A stretch of DNA of 64,000 nt from Papaver somniferum (lineage: Eukaryota; Streptophyta; Magnoliopsida; Ranunculales; Papaveraceae), in assembly GCF_003573695.1 (NCBI RefSeq), contig NC_039359.1:120411849-120475848 (forward strand). The letters run 5' to 3'. The translations under genes were made by a program, and so were the position numbers. The notes under the pieces were generated by a model. It searched no databases. It saw nothing but the letters and a program-made list of their open reading frames with translations, and was not told the origin of the DNA. The first letter of the stretch is position 1, and the number at the start of each line of letters is the position of its first letter. Below are positions 22,991 to 34,666 of the stretch, in pieces.

Positions 22991-23863
22991 GCGCCTAAAC
23001 AAAGCCAAAACCTTAACTTTGGCCGCACCTAAAATAGGACATATTAAAGCCATAGTGATCATGCTTTCATGCCACTGGATACCAAATGAAGGGTTGCAAT
23101 AATCAACGGATACCTTTCCTCTTAAGATGCAAAATCTCGACCGTCGAAGGTCACCACCGACCCGGCAAATCTCCCAAGATCAACTTTCCAGACAACAACA
23201 ACGTGCTACATGTTTTCCATGAAAACACTCGGGACATCAACGCGTGTCACAAACTGGGGGATGCTCATTGGGTATTGGTTTGGCGGTTTACAACGTGCGG
23301 CGTACATTAAGCCCGTTATAAGAAAGTGTCATAAGGATGAGGTGGTTAGTAAATACAAGGAGTAATGGTGAAAAGATTTCTTTTATGGAACATCAATTCC
23401 AGCCGTTACTGGTTACCACCTCTTCCCATTTACTCACCCGTTTTCCATTTCTTAATGAGACCAGAGTACGTTTCACTTCGACTTGTATAAATTGGCATTA
23501 CCTATTTCCACCGAACAACAAGTTCAGGTCAGGAGCATACAACACTCAGAAAATATTTTCTAGCTTTCCATCTGTTGGCTTCCCACTTTCTGATACAAGT
23601 CGTGAAACAACTACTCTTCCAGAATCAACTATTCTGGTCTCAACACTCTCTTCGCTTCCCTCCCCAAAACCAACCCTTCTTCTTCACTTTGTGACCGAAG
23701 CAAGTCTGAAACGACCATTTCTTAGTTTAGGACGGATTTGTACAGATTGATCTCTCGAATCTAAAGTACTCCCTTGCAGTATATTGTTTAGAGTTTAAAC
23801 TCGTTTCCCACCCACACACCCGAAATTACCAAAATCAGCAGAAATCGTTTTCACCCTCAAACA
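22152..23863 (+). repeat. Partial LTR of the P family (hosts A1)
   Basis: From about 23180 to 23863 this region matches the LTRs of element P (54970-55631 and 61930-62602) in order: the gggacatcaacgcgtgtcac block, aactgggggatgctcattg, the TATA area near 23485, and the terminal cacccacacacccgaaatt block ending caaaca. Its 5' part is missing because A1 lies there. No primer site follows the end, so this is a 3' LTR or solo LTR. 22152-22990 is an expanded tandem array. Confidence 0.78.
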
Positions 23864-23911
23864 GATACATATGTTGGTTGATTGTTGGGAAGCCAGCTTG
23901 TTAAGAGAAAT

Positions 23912-25910
23912 AAGTAATTATAGCATCGCTCAGTCAAACTCACAAGTTTTGGTATGTCAAGATTGTTATCTAATTTAGATGATCAAAACTATATCTTGAT
24001 ATATATTCTCTTAGAGTCAGTCTCGGACTTGGAACATGACATGGTAATTGAGTATCATAATTTACGAATCGACCTTGAAGATTGAAGAACAAAGTTTTCA
24101 ACGGAAACATCATCAAAAAAAGGTATGTGAAGACTAACTATCCTATTTACTCATATTATCTACCGTATCATCTATTGAGACATGTCGTATGAATTTAATA
24201 TTATGATGAACACTGCAACAAAAATTCAAGCAATACTGAGTAGTCAAGTTGGTTCTTATGTTTGTATATCTCAATTCGTGAACATGAACTTATAAAAACA
24301 AAGACTCGATGAATTAATTCTCAATTAACTCGCGTGCATGAACTGATTTTTTTTTCAGTTCGCGAACTGGTAAATTTTGAGATGTTCCTGGGTTGTTTTT
24401 TTCCAATAGTACACGAACTGATTTATGCAGTTCGCAAACTGGTTGATTTTGAAAATTTCTTGGATACTTTTTGTATTTGAGTACATAAATTGTTTGTACA
24501 GTTCGCGAACTTATTAAATATAAAAGAGTATTGGGTGACGAGATGACTAATTATTCACAAACGATTTTGTACAGTTCACGAACTGATTTTGGTCTTGTGA
24601 TATTATACTCTAACTTATGTTTGTCGGTTCCTGAACAAATTAATTGATGTTCTTTGGCAAACCACTTGGTACATAACGTATAACATATGGTTGCACATTT
24701 CTTACATGTGATTCAAGCAAACTTCTCACATGCTAACACGATCAACCTGTATGAGAAGTTAAGCTTTCTTGGTGAAAAAATAATTCGTAAACATGGAAAC
24801 TTGTTCACGAACTTAGTTTTGTTTGAAACCTACCAAACCCGATTCATCAATATAAATAAAGGATTGCATGCAAACTAGAATCTCAATCCTGGAACTTTCG
24901 TGTATTTGTTGCAGATAGAGTCGTCCTCTAAAACCTAACGTTCCTCTGGTGAAACCATATTATGTTACGACTTTGAAAGACTTCAACAAGTGATACGAGA
25001 ATCCGAGACAAACTATCTTTTACTTGATAGATCTTTGTTATCTGGATCTTGTTCTTATTGATTGTTGTAGTTTCCGAACTATAGATCAGAAACAAGAAAG
25101 ATAAAAATCATAAAATACTCTCCTTCTCAGACTTTATGACTCCACAAGATAGATATCTAAATCACTTCTGGTTTGATTTCCTAAGATCGTTTTGTGAGGT
25201 AGATTTGATTAGGCATCTTTATAACTGTTGAAGGGAGTAAGTTGTCATAATTGTTGAGTTTGCTTGATGTCTTCTTTTCCTTGAAGATCCCGCATAAGCA
25301 TATATATTTCCATTTTCTTGATTGAATATGTTTCGGAAATAGTTTTTCTGTTGGAGGATGAATAGTTAAAAGCCTTCACTCAGGTCGAAGCAACTCATAG
25401 ACCTGTAAAGGACGTCAGCAAAGGAAATCGTGTTGCGTCGAGTCCGGTGAGAACCAAGAGACATAAAGGATCACAATTGAAGTTGAATTGCTCATAGGTT
25501 CTATTCGGTCACAACTACATTCCATCCCGAAGTATGATAGTAGGCTAGTGTGTAGCGTCTTAATACAGTGTGGTGTTGAAGTTTTGTACTAGCTCCGGGG
25601 GTTTTTCTACACATTGCAGTTTTCCTTGTTAACAAAATTTTTGGTGTCTTCCGTCATTTCTTTTCCGCATTATATCGTTTATATTTATAATAAAAAATAT
25701 CATAAGTAGTACGTTAAATAACCTAGATTATTTTTTAGCCAAAGACCGTACCGAACCTACAATATTCATTCTTAAAAATTCGCATCTTAAAATATAGATT
25801 ACAAGACTTGTTCTTATTGGAATTCGGTTCGGGTACAGTTCGGGTACATACTAGGTTGATTCTTGGATATTAATTATTGAGGTCTTCAAAGTAATCTCGC
25901 ATATATATCA
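23912..25910 (+). repeat. Decayed Sirevirus-like LTR, plus orientation
   Basis: The left end (tagcatcgctcagtcaaactc, then tgatcaaaactat) resembles the reverse complement of the S1 LTR start. Near 25610 ttgcagttttccttgttaac matches the reverse complement of the conserved gttaacgaggaaaccgcaaa block. A TATA-like atataaataaagg lies at 24850. The LTR seems to end at 25910 (tatatatca), followed at once by ggtatcagat, which resembles the Met-tRNA primer site. U3 carries four copies of a cagttcgcgaactg motif at 24358-24590. Ends are approximate. Confidence 0.62.
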
Positions 25911-28764
25911 GGTATCAGATCTTTATTGTTGATCTGCACTGCTGATTATGACAAGCTTCTCCATATAGGTTTCTGAACAAAAAGTTGGTGGTGTACTTGG
26001 TACCCTCTTCTTTTCACGATCTTACGTTGTCTTCGTTTAAAATCTTCTTTGGGATCAAGAAGATTTTAGTAATACCGTTGGTGGGAAACTATAGTGGAGC
26101 TTCTTTGACATGTTTTCTTTTTCTATTAAGAAAACATGGTCTCAAGAGAACACTAATATCTATTAATCGTGAGATATATAAAGAAGACCTTCTAGACTCT
26201 TAGGAGACATAGGAAGCTTTGTAAAAACAAAAGGAATAATGAGCTAGGGCTTGGATATTGAAATTCATTTTCTCAATTTATGGGGTTCTTTTACTTATTT
26301 ATTTTTTTTGTCACTTTTTCATGAATTTTGAAATATTCATGATAAATTAAGCTTATCTTATTGGTTACAAATGTAGTCTGAAGTCTGAAAACATGTTTAT
26401 TAATTGAGATATTCCTTCTTAAATTTCATGATCTCTTTAATTATCTTTTATTTTCTACATTAATAACGTCATGCATGATTGAATTTGTGTTTGTTTAATT
26501 AGGTGAGAATTATATGAGCATATGTTCATATCTGTAGCTAAACTAGGGTTTATGATTTGAAATTCTCAAAAATTCCTTGTTACAAGTAGCATAACATAAG
26601 CAATTATGTGTAGAAGTGTAACCTAGGTTAAGTCGAAGTGGCTCTAACGCCAGATTGCTTTAAATAATCTCAATTCACAAAGATAATTTACTTTATTGAG
26701 TTAAACTTGAGTGGATTTTGCACCAACTTATTTAGTGAAAATGATTCAAAGAGTAACTCTTGCGCCTTTGATGATACAAGGATTTTTGACGGAGTAGGCC
26801 AATAATATGATGTTTTAGGGTTATTGATATTGAGAGAGGATGAATATTGAGTATTGTGGACCATATTTCATATGTCCTCCTAAGCCCAAAGGGATAGTAT
26901 TAAATGTAAATATTAATCCCTAGAGTACTACTCTAAAATTCATATACCTTTTCTAATGTACTCCATTGAGGAGCACCAGATCACTTGGGAGGTACTCCCT
27001 CAAGCCTATAAATATGTAACCTTAGCCTCAAAGCTAAGGTTCCCAACTTGAAGATTATAACAATAAATTTCAAGTTCTTTCTATAATGTCTCTTTACTTA
27101 TATTCAGTGTAGTTGTCAGTTTACTTCTACGTGGATATTAAAATTTTAGAAACTACAAGTATAACTCGATCGATAATATGTCAGACGATGGAAGATGAAT
27201 CATATATCTATTTTTCGATGAGGAAAAATAGGTGAGAATTATAAAAATAATATGATTGAGATTGATGTGAGAACATGAGGATGATTATGCAAAGTCCTTG
27301 CCTAGACATAAAAAATATTCGTTCAAGGGATGTTCAATCGCAGATGAAGATGTAAGGTTGGTCTAGGGAGGAAAGATGAAAGAGACGAGATCAGAGTTCT
27401 TAGTTGCAGAGAGTTGCAGATGAATAGGTTCTAATATAGATTTTGTGGAATGTTATATTGTTTTTTGTAAACTTGTTGTATTTAGAATGACTGAGAGTTG
27501 GTCAATTTATAGCTCCGCAAAACCCTAATCTCTAGTCAGTGAGATAAGGCCTTACAAGCACCTCCACCTTAATCTCAGGAATGGCTAAGGATCGAGTATG
27601 TTATTTGAAGCTGACCCCTTTTAACTGGTTGTTTTATTTCTGTGTGAGTCGTATGATACTCACATGTGTTGTAAACCTCCAGATCAAAACGTTAAGTTTA
27701 TCCCCGCCATTTGCGACATAATAAACCTTTATATGTGAGGTTTCGTATTAGAATTCTATGGATTTGTCGTAACTTTGGAGGGAGGAATATACATGTTTGC
27801 ATGCTGAGGCCATCCAAAGTTGTGTGAAAAGATCTTTGAAGCTTGTTGCGGTTGTGTATGCCATGAGGTGAGTACAAGCTTATCTGAGGTCGAGTATGAC
27901 CTAGTTATGAATATTTTATTTGAGATAAATGATTATAGGAAATGAGTGTGGGGATGCTCTATGGAGAGTCTTAGGTAAAGGTCGGTTCTAAATAGGTGCT
28001 ATGACCGGATAGTAGTCAAGTGTTGACCTATAATTGTCGTATGTTGATAGTTGAGCAGATACATGGCCATCTCGGTAGAGAGGCTAACGTGTGATGTTGC
28101 ATGTCCAGTCAAAAGAGCAAGTCAAGTCCTTGATTAGTCATAGGAAAGATACAAATGCTAAGGTTGAATATCAACCTAGCATGGACGTCTGTCGAGTGAA
28201 GAACAGAGGAAAGGTCGTTAGTCTTTGGTGGGACAAATACGACTATTCGTCTATGGAGCGACGAATAATGGTCGTCCGGAAAATATGCATTATGGAAGAG
28301 CCTTCCTGAAGATACACTATGACAGAATCTTAGCACTGGCAGTGATGTTTCAGAGCATTAAACTTCCCAAGACTCGGGGTTATGATGTTAAAAAGTCTTG
28401 GATTTGACGAGAGACTCGAGGTGACGTTTGAGAGTCTTGAGTTTGACGACAAACTCGGGGTGACGTTTCTGAGGATATATCTTGATTGAGAGATCAAACA
28501 GGTCCGTTCATAAGAGAGAAATTGAGCCTCCGAGTGACAAAGACTTCCCAATTTTAAACGACGGAAGCTCTTTTCCTGAGAGGATCTTCTCCTCGGAGCA
28601 GAGTGAGGGACAAAATCTCTTCTCCTCGGAGCGGAGTGACGCAAGATCTTCACCTCAGAGTGACAAAATCTCTTTATTTTAAAACGAACGAGCCTTTCCG
28701 CTTGGGCTGACTGAGCCTCTATGGCTTAGGCAAGCTCTTCTTGTTTGCAAGTGAAACCTCGCCT
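25911..28764. other. AT-rich DNA without identifiable genes
   Basis: 25985-26110 resembles a piece of the solo LTR near 35810-35880 in reverse complement (tcttctttgggat, then taccgttggtgggaaact), so it is another LTR scrap. 26990-27080 has a TATA-like tataaatatg followed by aataaa and an aacttgaag/tttcaagtt pair, which looks like an LTR core promoter and poly(A) region, but no ends were found. 28380-28680 holds short degenerate tandem repeats. I see no supported coding region. Confidence 0.5.
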
Positions 28765-28773
28765 TTAACCTCT
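28765..28773 (+). repeat. 9-bp target-site duplication, left copy (ttaacctct)
   Basis: Recurs exactly at 30368-30376, at the other end of the inverted-repeat element. Confidence 0.85.
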
Positions 28774-30367
28774 GTAGGAATTACTGGCTAGTCCAGTTCT
28801 AGCAGACCCAGTTAATGGCTAGTCCACCCGTGGAAAAGATTTACTCTCTATTCCAAAAACATGTTTTTGGACTAGATTATTTACTCTCTAGTCCAAAAAC
28901 TTCGTGGAGACTATAAAGTGTATTTTATAAATTCCTAAAACACCCTTCCATGTCTAATTAGTATCAACACATGTAAATGTTACTAGTAGTATGTTACTAC
29001 ATACTAGTAGTATCAATACGGTGATACTACATATTAATATGTACTGTACTAGTAGTAACAAAAATATCTTATTGTTACTAGTAAATTATGTAACTACTTT
29101 ACTATACTAAACTAGTATACTAGTATACTACTATAGTATAGTATACTAGTAAACTAGTAAACTAGTAAACTAGTACTAGTAGTAAAATATGTAGTATCAA
29201 TACATAACAAATTTTTTTTGATATGTAGTATCAATACATAACTACTACATATCAATATGTAGTATCAATATATAACATACTACATATCAAACATACTACA
29301 TATCAATATATAACATACTACATGTTAATATGTAGTATCACTACATAACATATTACATATCAATATGTAGTATCAATATAACATATTACTACTAGATACT
29401 AGTTACTACTAGTATCTTACATACTACATATGTTATTACTACATATTACATACTAGTTACTACTAGTATATTACATACTACATATGTTATTACTACATAC
29501 TACATACTAGTTACTACTAATTACTACTAGTATACTAGTTATTACTAGTATATACTACTAGTATACTATACTACATATCAATATATAACATACTACATAT
29601 CAATATGTAGTATCAATATATAACATACTACATATCAATACATAACATACTACATATCAATATATAACATACTACATGTCAATATGTAGTATCAGTACAT
29701 AACATACTACATATCGATATGTAGTATCAGTACATAACATATTACTACTAGTATACTAGTTACTACTAGTATACTACATACTACATATGTTATTACTACA
29801 TACTACATACTAGTTACTACTAGTATATTACATTCTACATATGTTATTACTACATACTACATACTAGTTACTACTAATTACTACTAGTATACTATACTAC
29901 ATATCAATATATAACATACTACATATCAATATGTAGTATCAATATATAACATACTACATATCAAACATACTACTTATCAATATATAACATACTACATGTC
30001 AATATGTAGTATCAATACATAACATATTACTACTAGTATACTAGTATACTAGTTACTACTAGTATACTACATACTACATATGTTATTACTACATACTACA
30101 TACTAGTTACTACTAGTATATTACATACTACATATGTTATTACTACATACTACATACTAATTACTACTAATTACTACTAGTATACAAGTATACTACATAT
30201 GTAATATGTAGTAACATATGTATTATTATACGTAATGTTATATACTAGGGTTAGTAGAGTAAATTTACTCTTTTCAAAACTTTTTTGGACTAGGGAGTAA
30301 ATAATTTTTTGTGCTGGACTAGCCAGTAACCCGGATCGGGTTTTCTGGACTAAACAATAAATCCCTC
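28774..30367. mobile_element. Mutator-like non-autonomous DNA transposon with satellite core
   Basis: A 1594-bp element bounded by a perfect 9-bp duplication (ttaacctct). Its ends are imperfect inverted repeats: the outer 23 bases match at 16 positions, and shared blocks (ggctagtccag, tttactccctagtccaaaa) extend the inverted repeat to roughly 110 bp. A 9-bp duplication and G-starting long inverted repeats are features of Mutator-like elements (family knowledge). There is no transposase, so it would move only with help from a related autonomous element. The core from about 28975 to 30240 is AT-rich repeat. Confidence 0.8.
28975..30240. repeat. AT-rich short-motif array (actagta / tacatatcaata)
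   Basis: Dense mix of tactagta, taacatactacatatcaa and tatgtagtatcaata words. They are arranged in higher-order blocks: the stretch from 29383 to 29560 is repeated with changes at about 29740-29890 and 30025-30180. Many words are reverse complements of each other, so long hairpins can form. No coding. Confidence 0.9.
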
Positions 30368-30376
30368 TTAACCTCT
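30368..30376 (+). repeat. 9-bp target-site duplication, right copy (ttaacctct)
   Basis: Exact match to 28765-28773. Confidence 0.85.
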
Positions 30377-31378
30377 TTATAGCTGGAGTTTTGGGCTTCG
30401 TCTTTACTAACGCTCTATCTTGTGCTTAAGTTCAGATAATTCTTCGTATTACTTAATAGCTCATGACCACACCATGGTTTAGAGTACATATCGACTTAAG
30501 CAATCATACACGGACTCGGATGCCTGATTTTGCGAAATGGTCGTTTGCCCTTGGTTACAATAAAATGCTTATTTTTTCCTTGGTTGAAAAATCACCATCT
30601 ACACCAGTATTCTCATCGTATTATTTACAACTTAAATTGTTTCATGCTATTAGTTAACTTAGCTAAAATCATAAACCAAATCCTTCTATGTTTCATAAGT
30701 AACCAAAAATATTTAACAACTCATATTCCCTGATGAACAAACTTGTTTTCGCCACTATATTCTAATTCATGATTGAAGTAAAGATATTGAATAATTTTTC
30801 TTGGCTGACGACGAACCAATAATCTCTATTTCAATAGATATTGTAGAATAATTTTAACATATTAAATGATAATCACAAATACCAGTTTTGTATAAGAATA
30901 AGTATATGCATTATGTAGAACACTAAAAGCATAAAAGCGTAAATCAGACTAACCATGGCCACATCAATGAAGTCTCTTTTATAATGATGATTTATCTATA
31001 ATTTAGCTTTGATTTTGTATATATCCATTAATCAGAAATCTTTAAGTCGGAAAGGCCATATGTAAGCTTCTTACTAGATCAATTAACAACTTCAATTTTG
31101 GTTAATAATGCCTTGCCGGATGATGCCAGTTATGGCTCTCCGATGAGGGCTACTGTAACACTTTGATGAGGTTCCTCCTCACCCATTTCTTATATATAAA
31201 AAAGATTATTTGACAAGGACCCAAATGCGAAGCTCTTTCAAAACTTTATAGGTTTTTGGATTATTTTGGAATCATAATATTGGGGCGGAAATAGGACAAT
31301 TTGGGGTTGATAAAAGACTAAACGCGTCATGAAATAGCAATCATGAAAACTCATTATCCTACCATTTTAGTTAGTGGC
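30377..31378. other. AT-rich DNA, nothing identified
   Basis: No repeat ends, RNA gene or convincing coding region recognised. Frames here are short and lack known motifs. Confidence 0.5.
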
Positions 31379-31395
31379 TAATATGCCCTCAATTT
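31379..31395 (+). repeat. 17-bp target-site duplication, left copy
   Basis: taatatgccctcaattt recurs exactly at 31904-31920, flanking a short LINE tail. Confidence 0.9.
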
Positions 31396-31903
31396 GTTTG
31401 GAACTGGCATTGTAGATGTTTCTTATGATCACGGTACTAATCTGCTTGGAACTGGCATTGTAATGCGAAATCATGCAGGTGATGTCATGGAATCAAAGGG
31501 AGTTTCTCAAATGAAATTCTAAGTCCAGAGGAAGGGGTGTGCATGGAAGTTCATGAAGCACTATCATGGGATAAAGAAAAGCAGTTATCCAGAATTCACA
31601 TTGAAGCGGACGCTAAACTTGTGATTCAGTCCATTACTGGCAGCACTCTTCTGATTCATTGGGAGAATAAGAACTTAATAAAGGAAATAAAACATTTAGT
31701 TTCCAGTTTCAGTTATTGTAATTTTTCCTTTGTCAATAGAGATGATAACCAAGTAGCTGACCATATAACTAACTCAGTTCGGGGAAAATCATCTGCTACG
31801 GAAGCTTATGACAATTTTAGTGCTGATTTAGCCTTTTGGTTTATGATCTCCTTCATCCCTCTCATATGAGGCAATAAAATTATTCTCCTTTCTATCAAAT
31901 AAA
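31396..31903 (+). mobile_element. 5'-truncated LINE tail with RNase H domain
   Basis: A 508-bp insertion flanked by a 17-bp duplication, the size and type expected of target-primed reverse transcription. It encodes the C-terminal RNase H-like (RVT_3 type) part of a plant LINE ORF2. The open part, 31537-31869, reads ALSWDKEKQLSRIHIEADAK, then HWENKNLIKEIKHL, NFSFVNRDDNQVADHI and a Phe/Trp-rich tail ending at a stop. Upstream, GTGIVMRNHAGDV fits the first strand of the same fold, with a stop near 31520. The 3' end (aataaaattattc, then caaataaa) has only a weak A-rich tail. ttggaactggcattgta occurs twice (about 31398 and 31449). Confidence 0.85.
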
Positions 31904-31920
31904 TAATATGCCCTCAATTT
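31904..31920 (+). repeat. 17-bp target-site duplication, right copy
   Basis: Exact match to 31379-31395. Confidence 0.9.
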
Positions 31921-32184
31921 AGATAATGTTAATGAAAGTTGATAACCTAAGCTAATTAAAATTAATGATTAGATTAGTTAAATGATACGATTTATATTTT
32001 GAAAAGGAAAAGTAGAAGAACGAGGATTTTTTATGATTTTTTTTTCTTGAAAATCCTATAAAAATATGAAGAAACATTTGCTTAAAATAGTTAGGAACAC
32101 CTCTAACTTAATTCTTGTTATAATTTTGTTCTTATAATCCATTAAAGTATGCAAAAAGTTTAGACTTTTCCCAAGTATTTATGT

Positions 32185-32765
32185 CCGGGAAATCAATAAA
32201 TTCTAGCCGTAACAATAGTATACGGCTGGGAAAACATTACAGCTCAGTCGTAAACACCAGTCTACAATAAGGCAATAAAAATCTCCTACCATGCGTCGAA
32301 ATTACGGCTGGGAAATAAAAAATTCCTAGCCATAATAGTATTCTAGAAAAACCCGTGTCTATATTGACGTCTAAGTTTATAAATTGGAAATAAAAAATCA
32401 ACTACTTACGGTTTGTGGGTGACGACCCAACCATAGACAAATTCAAGTTTGGGACTTTATAACTTCCCAACCGTAAATATCAAACTATGGATAGGACATA
32501 AGTGTTAGTGTTACGGCTGGGAAATGTATCTATTACGTTTGGAAATACCTAGCCGTAACCTAACTTATGTTTGTTTTTTTTTGTTTTTTTTGTGGTTACC
32601 AGAATCGTTTACGACTAGGAAAATCTTAATAGTAAACAGGTAATTACGGATGGGAATTCTTATTTTTCCATCCGTATACTTATTTACGGTTGGGAATTCC
32701 TATTTCCCCATTCATAATATCTTATTTACGATTGGGAAAATAAGAACTCATAGACGTAAGTTTTA
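32185..32765. repeat. Array of tacggctgggaa motifs in both orientations
   Basis: About a dozen copies of a ttacggctgggaa-like word or its reverse complement ttcccagccgtaa. Clear ones are near 32223, 32302, 32470, 32513, 32555, 32645, 32690 and 32728. Clustered direct and inverted 10-15-mers are what CACTA (EnSpm) elements carry near their ends, where their transposase binds (family knowledge). I could not find matching CACTA termini. Confidence 0.55.
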
Positions 32766-33508
32766 GAAGATGGTTTTGTTACCTAAATTAATCGAATCGA
32801 ACCTTTTAACAAATCAAAAGCAGAAACAAATGATGAATTTTTTCGATTGTTTCCTTAACCGATCAAAACTGAGTAATACTTGTTTTTTATTTAAAAATCA
32901 TCGATTAATCGTTGTTGAAGAAGAAAAAAGAAAGAAAGAAGATAGATGTGATGGAGAAGAAGAAGAGGGGGTTAGCTGAAATTTTCGCTTAATTTTTGTT
33001 TTTGATATAGATTTAGGTTAGTTACAGTGGAAGAAGATTTTAAACCTTTACCATGAAGTAAGTCCTCCCTCCACGGTTAGGATGTTTGAACAGTATATAC
33101 AGTTCCCAAACCCAAAACTTTACAGCCCTGTTATTTTGACGGGGCTCAAAAATCGAGTGTACCACTACAATGAATCTTTTTTTTGGAATTTTTTTAGAAG
33201 TGTGGATTTAAAACCTGGCCAAATAGGGGTATACACAGATTAATTGGGGTATACCTAATAAGATAAAATTCGGGTCATTATGAAGTAAAACACAACACCC
33301 CTTAATCATGTATTTTCAAAATGTCTAATCTACCCTTGTCTAATTAACACTAATAATGTGTTTAGGTTAATTAATTTAGTTAGTTAATTAGTTGAATTAA
33401 AATTCTCAAATTAGGTATTGTTTGGATTGAACTCATGGATTATGTGTTATGATTTTTGAGGATATTTTTTTTCTTTTTGAGATTTATTTTTATAATGGAA
33501 ATGAAACC

Positions 33509-33900
33509 ACACTAGGAAAACACTTCTACAAAGGGGATTGCAAAGCTGCTGAGTGATTTCATACTCAAAATTACAGAAGGAATCAACACTTTCAATTATA
33601 AAAGTATGAAAAGTCGGCAAGGTCGAAAAAAAATACCTTGCCGACTATAGGATTTTTGACATACAGAGAAAGGTGTTACAAATGCATGATTAGTCGGCAA
33701 GGTATTAATTTCATAACCTGCCGACTAAACTATAGTCGTCAAGGTAAAAGGATGAATACCGTGACGACCCTGTAAATGCTAATTTCATAGATGAAAAGTC
33801 GTCACGATATTCAACCTATAGGAAGATAACAAGTAATACTAGTCGGCAAGGTCGACAAAAAAATACCCTGCGGACTTTTGGTAAAAATCTCGAATCATAA
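33509..33900 (+). mobile_element. Possible CACTA-type transposon end with subterminal repeats
   Basis: The stretch begins CACTAGGAAAACACTTCTAC at 33509. From about 33610 it carries agtcggcaaggt-like words and inverses (accttgccgact): near 33611, 33636, 33692, 33714, 33737, 33762, 33797, 33842 and 33870. This matches the plan of a CACTA 5' end, but the opposite end and a 3-bp duplication were not found, so it may be truncated. Confidence 0.5.
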
Positions 33901-34666
33901 GGGCTTTGAGATTGGGTATGATTTTGTACCCAATCTCATAACCCCTATGTTTTTTTTTGTTTCGTTTTGATTCTACTTTTCTTTTAAATTGTTTTGATAG
34001 GTTTTAGTTTTAAGGTTGAATTCATTGAATTGTCTCAAGGTTTCGCTTTCACACAAAAAAATTGCGATTTCGCTTTCACACGAAAAACCAGTCTTTTTTC
34101 GAGTTTTCCACCTTTTCTTCTGGTTTCCTCCCCTGCCATGAGCGGCTAACCGGCCGTTCATACGCTCTGACGGGCGAGGATCACACAAAACACTAAGTTT
34201 TTTGCTAGATCCGGGTCGTATCTTTTTGGGTCGAGGTCAATTTTATATTTGAAGAAGTGAAATGGTAGTGGCAGTTAAAAGTCCTCCTGCAACAATTTTT
34301 CTATCACACGATTGAATCTAATTTTCAGCATAATCTGTCAGGTAATCATTATAATTATTCCTATCAATTTGTTATTCCTCCCACGATGATTCTGAATCTT
34401 AGAGTTGCTTAAATCTTCTCTTTAATTTTAATCCATCTCCATGCCATCTGTAAGAAATTTTATCTATTTCGTACACTTGGTAGCTTCTCTATTGATACCT
34501 ATTCTTCACCCAATAACACATTGCTTCTGTGAATCGTGATGACGAATTTTTTCTGATCTCCAAGTTTTGATTTTCTTATAACCTAACCTCATTGACAAAC
34601 CCTAATTTTCAACTGATGAAGATTTTACAACTGTTATGCTCTATCCTCTTAATACAAATCAATACC
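33901..34666. other. No identified genes
   Basis: Could be the inside of the CACTA-like element or leader of the LINE to the right. The small frame around 33973-34188 on the minus strand is basic and has no motif I recognise. Confidence 0.4.

Noticed and set aside
22163..22998. A series of short Pro/Ala/Lys frames with similar sequence
   Set aside because: These are translations of the 214-bp tandem array, not a gene family.
23337..23750. 137-codon Ser/Thr/Leu-rich frame
   Set aside because: It lies entirely in the conserved LTR end of the P family; the matching parts of the P LTRs do not keep this frame.
28975..30240. Repeat array considered as CRISPR or centromere satellite
   Set aside because: There is no constant repeat with unique spacers, and it lies inside inverted ends with a 9-bp duplication in plant nuclear DNA.
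31537..31869. Possible host RNase H gene
   Set aside because: The surrounding 17-bp duplication and missing N-terminus show it is a LINE tail.
32770..32979. 69-codon Lys/Glu-rich frame
   Set aside because: Short and low in complexity, with no recognisable domain; it sits next to a transposon-like array.
33973..34188. 71-codon basic minus-strand frame
   Set aside because: No motif, no neighbours in support, and it lies in unassigned AT-rich DNA.
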